The notes beneath the pieces are model-generated. The model was not told the DNA's origin. It made no database searches and was given only the letters and a program-made list of their open reading frames with translations. Positions 36,974 to 45,447 of a stretch of 64,000 nucleotides of DNA are shown here, in pieces. The translations under genes and the position numbers were made by a program. The stretch's first letter is position 1. Each line of letters opens with the position of its first letter. The DNA is from Opitutales bacterium (lineage in GTDB: Bacteria > Verrucomicrobiota > Verrucomicrobiia > Opitutales > Oceanipulchritudinaceae). The stretch is taken from the NCBI GenBank assembly GCA_016928295.1, contig JAFGLA010000102.1:1-64000 (forward strand), read 5' to 3'.

Positions 36974-38227
36974 ATGGAAAAGAAACACACAGGCATACGA
37001 AAGAGCGACCTACTGGCCCTTGCCACAGGCTCGCTCGTCGCGAACAAAATGCGCAGCGCACTCACAATCGCTGGCATCGTCGTTGGCGTTTTCTCGGTTG
37101 TAGCCGTGATGACGGCCCTCTCGGCCATACGAGAGAGCATAAACACGGGACTATCGCAGCTCGGGGCGAACACTTTTCAGATAAGCAAAATGCCCGCCAT
37201 GTCCGGCGACTGGTGGAACTACATGCGCAGGCCCACCATCAATTATCGCCAGGGCCAACAGCTCGAAAGGATGATGCGAGAGCTTTGCCCGGGGGCGTTG
37301 GTGTCGCTCACTGTCGGCGACGATGGCCACCGCGTAAGCTACGCTGGCACCGCGATGGACAAGACCATCAACATGATTGGCATCAACGAGAACTCTCTTG
37401 TCACCAACAACCGCATCATAGCGCAAGGGCGAAACCTCAGCGCGGACGACGTGGAGTTTCGCCGCCCGTTTACCGTGATAGGCAGCAAGGTGAAGGATGA
37501 ACTATTCCCCAGTGAAGATCCGCTCGGAAAGCGCATAATAATCTCCGGCAAGGCGTATACGATTGTCGGCGTATTGGAGCGAAAGGGCGAGGTGTTCGGC
37601 AACGATCAGGACAACTTCGCCGCCATTCCCATAACACTGTACATCGCCAACTACTGGAACGACCGCTGGCGCAGCTTGGACATTGCCGTGCAGGCCCCGC
37701 CGGAAGTAAGCATGGAGAGCGTGCAGGAAATGGCCATCGGTGCGATGCGTGTAGTGCGCGATCTTCCGCCCGAGGAATACAACAACTTTGAAGTCTATTC
37801 AAACGACTCGCTCAAGGCCACGTTTGACAAAATGGCCATGATTATTGGTATGGCTGGTCTAATCATCAGCGCGATTGCCCTTGTGACGGCGGGCGTCGGC
37901 GTAATGAACATCATGCTCGTATCGGTAACGGAGAGAACGCGCGAAATCGGCGTTCGCAAGAGCATCGGGGCAAAGTCGCGGGACATTCTTGTCCAGTTCC
38001 TTCTGGAGGCCATATTCATCGCGCAAGTCGGAGCTGTTATAGGAATCGTCCTTGGCGTGGCTGCGGGGGACACTGTTGGACTCATGCTGGAGGTAAAACC
38101 CATAATTCCCTGGTTCTGGATGGTCGTGGCCGTTGTCACCTGCGGGGGCATCGGGCTTGTATTTGGCGCCTATCCCGCGTGGAGAGCCGCCCAAATGGAC
38201 CCGGTAGATGCTTTGCGCTTTGAGTAG
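36974..38227 (+). CDS. MacB/FtsX-type ABC permease 2
   Basis: A 417-residue paralogue of the preceding permease. Helix 1 spans about 25-50 (MRSALTIAGIVVGVFSVVAVMTA), the periplasmic domain about 52-285, and the FtsX helices about 290-400 with GVMNIMLVSVTERTREIGVRKSIGA and a DPVDALRFE end. It starts 48 bp after permease 1 and ends the TolC-MacA-ATPase-permease-permease operon. Likely partner of permease 1. Confidence 0.92.
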   Translation: MEKKHTGIRKSDLLALATGSLVANKMRSALTIAGIVVGVFSVVAVMTALSAIRESINTGLSQLGANTFQISKMPAMSGDWWNYMRRPTINYRQGQQLERMMRELCPGALVSLTVGDDGHRVSYAGTAMDKTINMIGINENSLVTNNRIIAQGRNLSADDVEFRRPFTVIGSKVKDELFPSEDPLGKRIIISGKAYTIVGVLERKGEVFGNDQDNFAAIPITLYIANYWNDRWRSLDIAVQAPPEVSMESVQEMAIGAMRVVRDLPPEEYNNFEVYSNDSLKATFDKMAMIIGMAGLIISAIALVTAGVGVMNIMLVSVTERTREIGVRKSIGAKSRDILVQFLLEAIFIAQVGAVIGIVLGVAAGDTVGLMLEVKPIIPWFWMVVAVVTCGGIGLVFGAYPAWRAAQMDPVDALRFE

Positions 38228-38328
38228 CTTTTTATATTCTCCGGCATATGTCCGATTGGTCAGCGACTTGCAGAACTGAGAATGTATGGTCGTTTGAAAA
38301 GCACTCGTTGCGGTGTTAGGCTACACCT

Positions 38329-39444
38329 GTGAACCGCTGCGAAGAGGGCTATACAGTGCTTTGTCATCCCTTTCTGGCCGAATGGTCGAGGGGCGACGCA
38401 GAGCGTTTGTTACAAACGTCGGAGGTATTACATCCGGCGTCAGGGGACATTATTTTCAACGCCTCAGACCCTTGCATGGGCTGCTATCTGCTCATTGATG
38501 GGGCGGTATCTATCATGTCTTACATCGGCGGGCAGTGGCACGAGATAGACAGGCGCAACGCTGGCGAGATATTCGGCGAAGTATCCCTTCTAATGTCCCG
38601 CCCGCACAGGACTCGGGCCGTGGCCGCGATAGATTGCCATGTACTGCTTTTGAACCACGAGGTGATGAAGCAGTTGCTAGGCGAGATTACAGCCCCGCAG
38701 AAGGCGTTGCTACACAGCGTTGTGGAGCACGTTGCCATAGCGTCCGCGGCGCACGTGCAGGAGGTCATGCGCGAGGAAAAGCTGGCCGAAGTTGGCCGCA
38801 TGGCAAACAGCATCATCCACGACTTCAAGAACCCGTTCCAGATGATAGGGCTGGGCGCGGAAATGATAGACCGCATGAGCCCGAGCGAACAGATCCACAA
38901 AATCTGCAACAGCATAACCGGTCAGGTCCAGCGAATGCTGGAAATGGCCAACGAACTGGGCGAATACTCGCGCGGCTTTTCACATCTTGAAATATCCTGC
39001 GTCAATTTGCGCAGGTTCTTCGACTCCTTTGCCCAGTCACAGGCTGCGCTCCTTGGCAAGGCCGGGGTGGAACTGGGGATGGATGTTGAAGAGTTGGAAG
39101 TGGAGATGGATCGCAGCCGAATGCTTCGCGTATTTCAGAACCTGTTTTCCAACGCCGTGGAGGCAATGGGCAAGAATGGCGGGCGCATAGAGCTTTCCGC
39201 AAGGAGGCTGGACGGCGAGACGGTCGAGATATGCGTGGCGGACAACGGTTCGGGAATTCCCGAGCAAATCCGCGGCTGCATATGGGATTCGTTCGTCACC
39301 GCTGGCAAGCGCAACGGCATCGGCCTTGGAATGACCATAGTGAAGGGCATTTTAGACGCTCACGGTGCATCCGTATCTTTCACAACCGAGACGGGCAAGG
39401 GCACGACCTTTACGATACTTCTGCCAGTAAGTCATCGGCAATAA
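38329..39444 (+). CDS. Soluble histidine kinase with N-terminal cyclic-nucleotide-type domain
   Basis: A 371-residue protein without a membrane segment, starting at GTG 38329. Residues about 10-125 form a cNMP/CRP-like effector domain, with the phosphate-cassette-like stretch GEIFGEVSLLMSRPHRTRAVAA. A histidine kinase follows: H-box SIIHDFKNPF (about 170), N-box FSNAVEAMG, G1 DNGSGIP and GIGLGMTIVKGILDAHG. Input could be a cyclic nucleotide or another small ligand. No response regulator is adjacent. It lies 101 bp after the export operon on the same strand. Confidence 0.88.
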   Translation: MNRCEEGYTVLCHPFLAEWSRGDAERLLQTSEVLHPASGDIIFNASDPCMGCYLLIDGAVSIMSYIGGQWHEIDRRNAGEIFGEVSLLMSRPHRTRAVAAIDCHVLLLNHEVMKQLLGEITAPQKALLHSVVEHVAIASAAHVQEVMREEKLAEVGRMANSIIHDFKNPFQMIGLGAEMIDRMSPSEQIHKICNSITGQVQRMLEMANELGEYSRGFSHLEISCVNLRRFFDSFAQSQAALLGKAGVELGMDVEELEVEMDRSRMLRVFQNLFSNAVEAMGKNGGRIELSARRLDGETVEICVADNGSGIPEQIRGCIWDSFVTAGKRNGIGLGMTIVKGILDAHGASVSFTTETGKGTTFTILLPVSHRQ

Positions 39445-39525
39445 GTTGCGTGGGGAGTGAACCGCGAGAGTCAGTTTTTTAACGCCGTATTTGCATGGAC
39501 GGGCAGATTTTATGATAATCGCGGC

Positions 39526-41124
39526 ATGGAAACCCTGCTCGCCATTGGCTTTGCCGTTCTGTTCGCTCTTTCCGCCGCCAGCTCGTATGTCTTTTGGCGC
39601 AAGGCAGGAGCGGGAGAGAAGACTCTGGCAGAGCTTGAAAGCGTGTGCTCCGGCATGGAGGCGCAGCTTGCAGAGCTGAAAGTAAAAGCCGCCATCGCGG
39701 AAGAGCGTGCCAGCGGGGCGGAAGCGAACAGAGTGCGCTTGGAGGCTGAAGTCCAGAGTCTGCGGAGCAGCTTGGAGGACAGCAGCCGCGAGAGGGCCAA
39801 AGTGGCCGAAGAGCTGTCCGCCGCCCGGGCCAGCTTGAATGAGAACGAGAAGGGCGCAGAGGAGGCCCGCCAAAGATACGCGGACCTGAAGGCGGAACTT
39901 GATCAGCAGCGGAGAGACGCCGCCGTTTTGGCCGATGCAAAGGCGCAGGCCGAGAAGCGTCTTGAGGGCATCGAGAAGGCGCGCGAGGAGGAGAAGCGCG
40001 GCTTCGAGGCGCGAATGAACGAGCTGAAGGAACTGAAAACGGAGATGGAGGGCGTGTTCTCCCGTATTTCAGGCGCCGCGCTGGAGCGCAATTCGGAGAG
40101 TTTCCTAAAGCTCGCCAAGGAGAATCTCGGGAAGCTGACCGAGCAGAACGCGGCGGAGCTGGCCAAGAGGCAGCAGGCTGTCGCGGAGCTGCTCAAGCCC
40201 GTGCAGGAGGCCGTGGTGCGGGTGGGGCAGAGCGTGGAAGTCTTTGACAAGGGCAGGGTGGAGAGCTTTGCGCAGATGGCGGAAAAGATGGAGGCCCTGC
40301 GTGTTCAGGAAGAGAGCCTTCGCAAGCAGACTCAGACCCTCGGCGAGGCGCTTCGCAAGCCAGGGGTGCGCGGCGCATGGGGCGAAATGCAGTTAAAACG
40401 CGTTGTCGAGTTCGCGGGGCTTGTCGAGCGTTGCCACTTTGCAGAACAAGTTTCCACAACCCAGAGCGACAGGCCGGACATGATTGTGGATCTGCCAAAC
40501 GGGATGCGGATCGTCGTCGATGCCAAGGCTCCGATGGATGCCTATCTCAGGGCCGTTGACGAGACGGATTCCGCAAAGCTGAAGGAGCATCTTGAAAACC
40601 ATGCCAAACAGATTCGCGAGCGGGCAAAACTGCTGGGGCAGAAGAAATACACAGATAATATTGACGGTACACCGGATTTCACGGTGCTGTTCCTGCCGAG
40701 CGAAGGCTTGTTTTCCACGGCTCTTTCCGTGGATCCGGAGCTATTGGATTTCGCCATTAAGGGCCGCATCATCATTGCCACGCCCACGACTCTGATAGCC
40801 CTGCTTATGACAGTTTCTATTGGCTGGAAGGAGCGGACTCTGGCCGACAACGCCGTGGAGCTTAAGAAAGAGTGCGCGGAGCTTTACAAGCGTTTGTGCA
40901 CATTCCTCGATCACTATTCCAAGGTGGGCAAGGAGCTTGAAAGAGCCATAAACGCTTACAACGACTCGGTCGGCTCCATGCAGTCAAAGCTGCTTGTGCA
41001 GGGCCGAAGAATCAACGAGTTGGGCGCGTTTGACGATAATTGTGTGCAGCTTGACAAGGCTACTCCCAATTATGTCGAGACCTGCGAGGCACGCCAGTTA
41101 CGCGCTCCCGAACTGGAGAGTTAG
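39526..41124 (+). CDS. rmuC: DNA recombination protein RmuC
   Basis: A 532-residue RmuC, a nuclease-fold protein that limits inverted-repeat recombination. It has an N-terminal membrane helix (about 2-20), a long coiled coil (about 25-230) and the conserved domain (about 290-480): KPGVRGAWGEMQLKRVVEFAGL, DMIVDLPNG and VVDAKAPMDAYL, TPDFTVLFLPSEGLFSTAL, IIIATPTTLIALL. Start ATG 39526 gives the anchor helix; a longer frame begins at 39457. Confidence 0.93.
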   Translation: METLLAIGFAVLFALSAASSYVFWRKAGAGEKTLAELESVCSGMEAQLAELKVKAAIAEERASGAEANRVRLEAEVQSLRSSLEDSSRERAKVAEELSAARASLNENEKGAEEARQRYADLKAELDQQRRDAAVLADAKAQAEKRLEGIEKAREEEKRGFEARMNELKELKTEMEGVFSRISGAALERNSESFLKLAKENLGKLTEQNAAELAKRQQAVAELLKPVQEAVVRVGQSVEVFDKGRVESFAQMAEKMEALRVQEESLRKQTQTLGEALRKPGVRGAWGEMQLKRVVEFAGLVERCHFAEQVSTTQSDRPDMIVDLPNGMRIVVDAKAPMDAYLRAVDETDSAKLKEHLENHAKQIRERAKLLGQKKYTDNIDGTPDFTVLFLPSEGLFSTALSVDPELLDFAIKGRIIIATPTTLIALLMTVSIGWKERTLADNAVELKKECAELYKRLCTFLDHYSKVGKELERAINAYNDSVGSMQSKLLVQGRRINELGAFDDNCVQLDKATPNYVETCEARQLRAPELES

Positions 41125-41169
41125 GCCGCCTCCTGCAAGGTTCGCGGGCGTATCCATTCGACGCGCCGC

Positions 41170-42378
41170 TTACTCCTTGGGTAGAAGGCTCTTGTACAGG
41201 TCCACTGTCTGCCGCGCTATGCTGGCCCAGGAGAAATGCTCCACTGCACGCAGGCGTCCCTCTTTGCCGAAGCGTTCGCGCTTTACCGGGTTCACCATCA
41301 GGCGGTTTACCTGATAGGCAAGATCTTTGGCGAAGGTCTCCGGGTCCACGGGCAGGAAGGGGCTTTCGCTGTGGCGAGCCACGGGGACGAGGAAGCCCGT
41401 CTGGTTGTGCACGACAACCTCGGGTATGCCGCCCACGTTCGACGCCACAATTGGCACCTCGCAAGCCATGGCTTCGAGGTTAATAATGCCGAAGGGTTCG
41501 TAAATGGAAGGGCAGCAGAATACTGCGGCGTGCGAGTAGAACTCGATAAGCTCCTGCTTGTTCACCACGGCGTCCACCCAGAAAACGCCCTCGCGTTCCT
41601 TGCGGGCGGAATCGACAACGTCCTTCATCTCGGCGGCGATTTCCGGCGTGTCCGGCGCGCCAGCCACCAGCACCACCTGAAAGTCAGGGTTCATGTACTT
41701 GATGGCCCGAGCCAGATATATAATGCCCTTCTGGCGGGTAATGCGCCCGACGAAAAGCACGTAGGGCTTGTGCGGGTCTATGCCGTATTTAACGAGTGCG
41801 TCAGTGCTTTCGACCTTGCGGAACTCGTTGGGATTTATGCCGTTGTAGATGATGTGAACCTTTGCGGGGTCCACGTTGAAGTAGCGCAGGATGTCGTTGC
41901 GCGTGCCGGAGGACACGGCGACAATCGCGTCAGCCATCTCCATGGCTGTCTTTTCGACCCAAGAGGAAAATTCGTAGCCGCCGCCGATTTGTTCGCGCTT
42001 CCAAGGGCGGAGCGGTTCAAGGGAGTGCACCGTGATTACGAGCGGAATGTTGTAGGCGAGCTTTGCCATTATGCCGCCCAGATGCGTGTACCAAGTGTGG
42101 CAGTGCACCACGTCGGCATCGACGCCCATCGCGTTGAAGTCCACGCAGCGGCGGGCAGCGCCGAACACACTTTGCAGGTTCTTGGGGCACTTGAGAATGT
42201 CCTCGTCCAGCCCCACGCCTTTGGCAATCAGGTTGTTCTCCCTGCTGTCCTGATCGCCGAAACAGCGCACTTCAACCGGAATATGCTGCGCAAGTTCACG
42301 GCTGAGATTTTCAACATGAACACCCGCTCCTCCATACATGTAGGGCGGATACTCGTTGGTCAGGAGTAAGACTTTCAT
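41170..42378 (-). CDS. glgA: GT4 glycogen synthase of the actinobacterial GlgA/GlgM type
   Basis: A 402-residue GT-B fold transferase. [29 protein letters not shown] fits the small GT4 'glycogen synthase, Corynebacterium family' rather than classical GT5 GlgA. Other landmarks: [39 protein letters not shown], and the C-terminal [25 protein letters not shown]. In mycobacteria this type makes alpha-maltose-1-phosphate from ADP-glucose (GlgM), so either activity is possible. Start ATG 42378 is right at the Rossmann strand. It is single and convergent with rmuC. Confidence 0.88.
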   Translation of the reverse strand: MKVLLLTNEYPPYMYGGAGVHVENLSRELAQHIPVEVRCFGDQDSRENNLIAKGVGLDEDILKCPKNLQSVFGAARRCVDFNAMGVDADVVHCHTWYTHLGGIMAKLAYNIPLVITVHSLEPLRPWKREQIGGGYEFSSWVEKTAMEMADAIVAVSSGTRNDILRYFNVDPAKVHIIYNGINPNEFRKVESTDALVKYGIDPHKPYVLFVGRITRQKGIIYLARAIKYMNPDFQVVLVAGAPDTPEIAAEMKDVVDSARKEREGVFWVDAVVNKQELIEFYSHAAVFCCPSIYEPFGIINLEAMACEVPIVASNVGGIPEVVVHNQTGFLVPVARHSESPFLPVDPETFAKDLAYQVNRLMVNPVKRERFGKEGRLRAVEHFSWASIARQTVDLYKSLLPKE

Positions 42379-42538
42379 TTGGCCATCAAGCCGCGCAGTA
42401 AGTTGCGCGTTTTGTGTGCACAAGTAAGCAGAATATGTCCTCAGGAATCAAGCAGGCACTGTTTTGCGGGCATAAAAAGAGGCAGCGCTGGGGGTAAGCG
42501 CTTTATGGGAAAGGTGTATATTTCTCAAGTGGTCGTGT

Positions 42539-42552
42539 GCATTTGCAAATGC
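42539..42552. promoter_or_regulatory. Perfect 14-bp palindrome
   Basis: GCATTTGCAAATGC is a perfect palindrome, flanked by CGT and ACG two bases further out. It lies between the glgA start (minus strand) and a plus-strand transcript ending at 42888, so it could be an operator for either. Confidence 0.45.
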
Positions 42553-42628
42553 GTTACGCTCATTGGGCTTGGAAAAAAGACTATGCCTCGTTACCGTGCA
42601 TGTTTGAAAAACCTGTAAAATATGCCAC

Positions 42629-42826
42629 ATGTTGGAAGAATGCCGCATTTGTCGTTCTCAAGTCTTGCGAACAGTCAATTTGTGGTATTGTAAGGCGTGC
42701 TTGTTTTGTGTTTTAACAATTAATGTCCTGATGTGGAACAGACTCAACAGGGTCTTGTCCATACAGGCAGGGGTAAGCATAGAGCATTCGGAGGGTTTGG
42801 GACCTGCCGAATGCACGTTGGAGTAG
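42629..42826 (+). CDS. Possible 65-residue zinc-ribbon-like protein
   Basis: A short frame starting ATG, MLEECRICRSQVLRTVNLWY, with CRIC and CKAC pairs 12 residues apart (Cys5, 8, 21, 24), spacing typical of a zinc ribbon such as the N-terminal part of some methyltransferases. The second half has no clear pattern. Support comes mainly from the strong plus-strand terminator that begins 24 bp after the stop codon, while no other plus-strand gene lies upstream. It may instead be a gene remnant or part of a non-coding RNA. Confidence 0.35.
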   Translation: MLEECRICRSQVLRTVNLWYCKACLFCVLTINVLMWNRLNRVLSIQAGVSIEHSEGLGPAECTLE

Positions 42827-42850
42827 GTGAGTCAACACGTAGAAAATGGC

Positions 42851-42888
42851 GGCCTCGGACTTGGGATAGTCCGAGGCCTTATTTTTTA
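42851..42888 (+). terminator. Strong intrinsic terminator
   Basis: GGCCTCGGAC (42851-42860) pairs perfectly with GTCCGAGGCC (42869-42878) around 8 bases and is followed by TTATTTTTTA. It acts on the plus strand, where the only candidate is the short frame at 42629-42826. Confidence 0.88.
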
Positions 42889-42936
42889 CAAATGCGTTCA
42901 GGCTTGCCGCGCCGTTTTCTGCCCATGCAGTGAATC

Positions 42937-44679
42937 CTAGGTCAGCGCCTGAAGCTCGTGGAGTTGACGGTAAAGGTCGGAGCTTTTCATCAGCTCCTCC
43001 GGTTTCCCGCTGGCGGCGATGCGCCCCCTGTCGAACACGAGCACGCGGTCGCAGAGCTTTAGCGTGGAGAAGCGGTGGGCTACGATGAACACCGTGCGCC
43101 CCTTTACGAGCTTTTCCAAGGCGTTGTAAATGTGGGCCTCGCTCTCGCTGTCCAGAGCCGATGTGGCTTCGTCTAGAATCAGAATCGGCGCGTCTCTTAG
43201 AAACGCCCTTGCAAGGGCAAGCCTCTGCCTCTGCCCGCCGGAAAGACGCCCCGCGTTTTCGCCCACCATCGTGTCGTAACCCTTCTCAAGACGAGTGCGT
43301 ATGAACTCGTCCGCGTTTGCCGCTATTGCCGCCTCGATGGCCTCCTCCCGTGTCGCGCCCGGGCGCCCGAGAAGGATGTTGTTCATCACCGTGTCGTTGA
43401 AAAGCACGGGACTCTGCGGCACGTAGGCAATCTGCCTGCGCAACGACTCAAGGTTCAGTTCCCGCACATCGTGCCCGTCAACACGCACGACGCCTGCGTT
43501 AACATCGTAGAAGCGCGGCAACAGCTTGACGAAAGTCGATTTGCCGGCGCCGCTAGGCCCCACAAGACCGCATACCGTGCCCGGGGCGATCTCCACATTG
43601 ATGTCGTCAAGCGTAGGCTCCTCGCCATATGCGAAATGCACCCCCTGCATGGACACCTCGCCACGGGCTCGCTCCAGCTTGAAGCCGTCCTCGTTGCCCT
43701 CAAGATCGTCCGGTGCGGACATTATCTGCTCCACGCGCTCAAAGGCCCCCTGTGAACGCTGGACTATGTTCCACGCGCGCACCATTCGCTTGAAGCTGTC
43801 CACGCTGAAATACAGGGCCGCGCCCATGCCCGAGAACACGTCAAAGCCGATTCCCGCCCGATAGGCGTAAACAAAGGAAACAGACAGGAGCGAGACTGCG
43901 ATAATCTCCATCAGCGGCTGGGGCAGCTTGTCGTATTTGGTCAGCTTGACGGACGCGTGCAGGAACTCGTTCAGGCGCTTGAGGAAGAGGCCGCGCTCGC
44001 GCTCCTGAAGGTTGAAGGCGCGGATTTCCACGCTCCCGTGCAGGTTCTCGGTCAGCGCTTCGGACATGCTGCCAAGTGAGTTCTGCACCTCTCTGCCGCG
44101 CCTTTTAAGGTGCTTGCCGATGAGGCGCACGGGCCAGGTCATGAGTGGAGTCATCGCGATGAGCATCAGGATGAACATCGAGTCGCTGTTTTGCACGGAC
44201 AGGAAAACCAGATAGCAGATGCCGCCGATACTCTGGAACACATACTGCACGCCGTCGTTGCCCAGAGTCATCAGAGCCTGATTCATCTGCGTAGTGTCGC
44301 CCACGATGCGGGCCAGAAGGTCGCCCGTGTGGCGCTGCTCGTACCACTTCAGCGGCAGCCTCTGCATCTTGTCAAAGACCTTCGCCCGCACGTCCTGCAA
44401 CATGCGCAATCCCACTACGCTGATTATGAACTGGTTGCAGTAGCCCGCCACACCGCGCACAAGGAACACCGCAGGCAGACAGGCTGCGATTCCAATCAGA
44501 TACATGAGCGAGTAGCTTGTGTCCTGACTGTCGAAAATGGTCTTGAAAACCCGCTGTATGAAATAAGGCACGCCAAGCCCGCTGGCCGCGCCAGCGATGG
44601 AGCCGAGCAGTATTCCAAGCAGAATGCGGCTCGTGTAAGGCTTGAGAAAGGGGGTGTAGTTTTTCAGCGGGCCAGTCAT
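42937..44679 (-). CDS. MsbA-like ABC exporter (membrane and ATPase domains fused)
   Basis: A 580-residue half-transporter of type IV exporter fold, possibly a lipid A or lipid flippase. Six membrane helices fall in about 15-310, with the coupling-helix region FDKMQRLPLKWYEQRHTGDLLARI. The ATPase domain (about 340-575) has Walker A GPSGAGKST, signature [15 protein letters not shown] and Walker B ILILDEATSALDSESE. Length and domain order match MsbA. It is 38 bp after rsmG on the same strand. Substrate is inferred from family only. Confidence 0.92.
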   Translation of the reverse strand: MTGPLKNYTPFLKPYTSRILLGILLGSIAGAASGLGVPYFIQRVFKTIFDSQDTSYSLMYLIGIAACLPAVFLVRGVAGYCNQFIISVVGLRMLQDVRAKVFDKMQRLPLKWYEQRHTGDLLARIVGDTTQMNQALMTLGNDGVQYVFQSIGGICYLVFLSVQNSDSMFILMLIAMTPLMTWPVRLIGKHLKRRGREVQNSLGSMSEALTENLHGSVEIRAFNLQERERGLFLKRLNEFLHASVKLTKYDKLPQPLMEIIAVSLLSVSFVYAYRAGIGFDVFSGMGAALYFSVDSFKRMVRAWNIVQRSQGAFERVEQIMSAPDDLEGNEDGFKLERARGEVSMQGVHFAYGEEPTLDDINVEIAPGTVCGLVGPSGAGKSTFVKLLPRFYDVNAGVVRVDGHDVRELNLESLRRQIAYVPQSPVLFNDTVMNNILLGRPGATREEAIEAAIAANADEFIRTRLEKGYDTMVGENAGRLSGGQRQRLALARAFLRDAPILILDEATSALDSESEAHIYNALEKLVKGRTVFIVAHRFSTLKLCDRVLVFDRGRIAASGKPEELMKSSDLYRQLHELQALT

Positions 44680-44717
44680 GTCTAAAAAAGTGTTCAGGCA
44701 GAGGTTTTCTTTCCGCC

Positions 44718-45395
44718 TTACTGCGCCTGTATCGAGGCTGCGGCCTTTTGCGCGGCGGCCGCTCCGATGTGGACGAGGAACTTGTCCGCATAGTATTCAT
44801 GCCCAAGCTGTTCGCGCAAATCCCACACATTGAGAGGCGTGATTTTCAAACTCTCAAGCTCCTCTTTGTAAAGAGTGCCCTTGAAGTAAAGTATGCCGTT
44901 TTGAAGCCCTTCGTGCTCGCCAACGCGCAGGTTCTTGCCGATCCAGCCGATGAACTGGGGCAGGGGAGCCACGGCGCGGCCTGTCACGTAGTCGAACTTT
45001 GACTCAAGGACTTCGGCGCGCTTGTGCACGATCTGGACGTTCTTCAGCCCCAGCCGTTCCACGATGTCGCGCAGGGCCTTAATCTTCTTTTCCATGCTGT
45101 CGAGCAGGAAGAACTGCACCCTTGGGAACGCTATTGCGAGCGGTATGCCCGGCAGGCCGCCCCCGCTGCCAACGTCGAGAACGCGCACGCGGTCCGCGAA
45201 TTTCAGCACCTTCAGCGGCGCCAGCGCGTGCAGCAGGTGGTGCGCTTCAAAGTTTTCCACATCCTTGCGGGATATGAGGTTGAGCTTGACGTTCCACTCG
45301 CGCAGCAGTGCCGCGTAGTTGCGCAGTGCCTCGATTTGCTTCTCGCTCAGGGCCTCGCCAAAATGCTCTGTCAGAATATCGTCCATCGCGTGCAT
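44718..45395 (-). CDS. rsmG: 16S rRNA (guanine-527-N7) methyltransferase RsmG
   Basis: A 225-residue methyltransferase acting on G527 of 16S rRNA. Family motifs: LLREWNVKLNLISRKDVENF, motif I VLDVGSGGGLPGIPLAIAFP, and YVTGRAVAPLPQFIGW. The start is either ATG 45395 or ATG 45386; both give the normal N-terminus. A longer frame to 45443 has an unlikely Arg-rich extension. The C-terminus is a short Ala-rich tail. It sits between the ABC permease and the MsbA-like gene. Confidence 0.93.
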   Translation of the reverse strand: MHAMDDILTEHFGEALSEKQIEALRNYAALLREWNVKLNLISRKDVENFEAHHLLHALAPLKVLKFADRVRVLDVGSGGGLPGIPLAIAFPRVQFFLLDSMEKKIKALRDIVERLGLKNVQIVHKRAEVLESKFDYVTGRAVAPLPQFIGWIGKNLRVGEHEGLQNGILYFKGTLYKEELESLKITPLNVWDLREQLGHEYYADKFLVHIGAAAAQKAAASIQAQ

Positions 45396-45447
45396 AATCG
45401 CTGGCTTCGTCCTTTCGCGCAACCTGCAAATTATGGCTCTCAAACGC

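Noticed and set aside
42629-42888. 6S RNA or SRP RNA in the glgA-exporter gap
   Set aside because: No conserved SRP loop (GGAAG/AGCA) and no long 6S-like bulged stem could be traced by eye.
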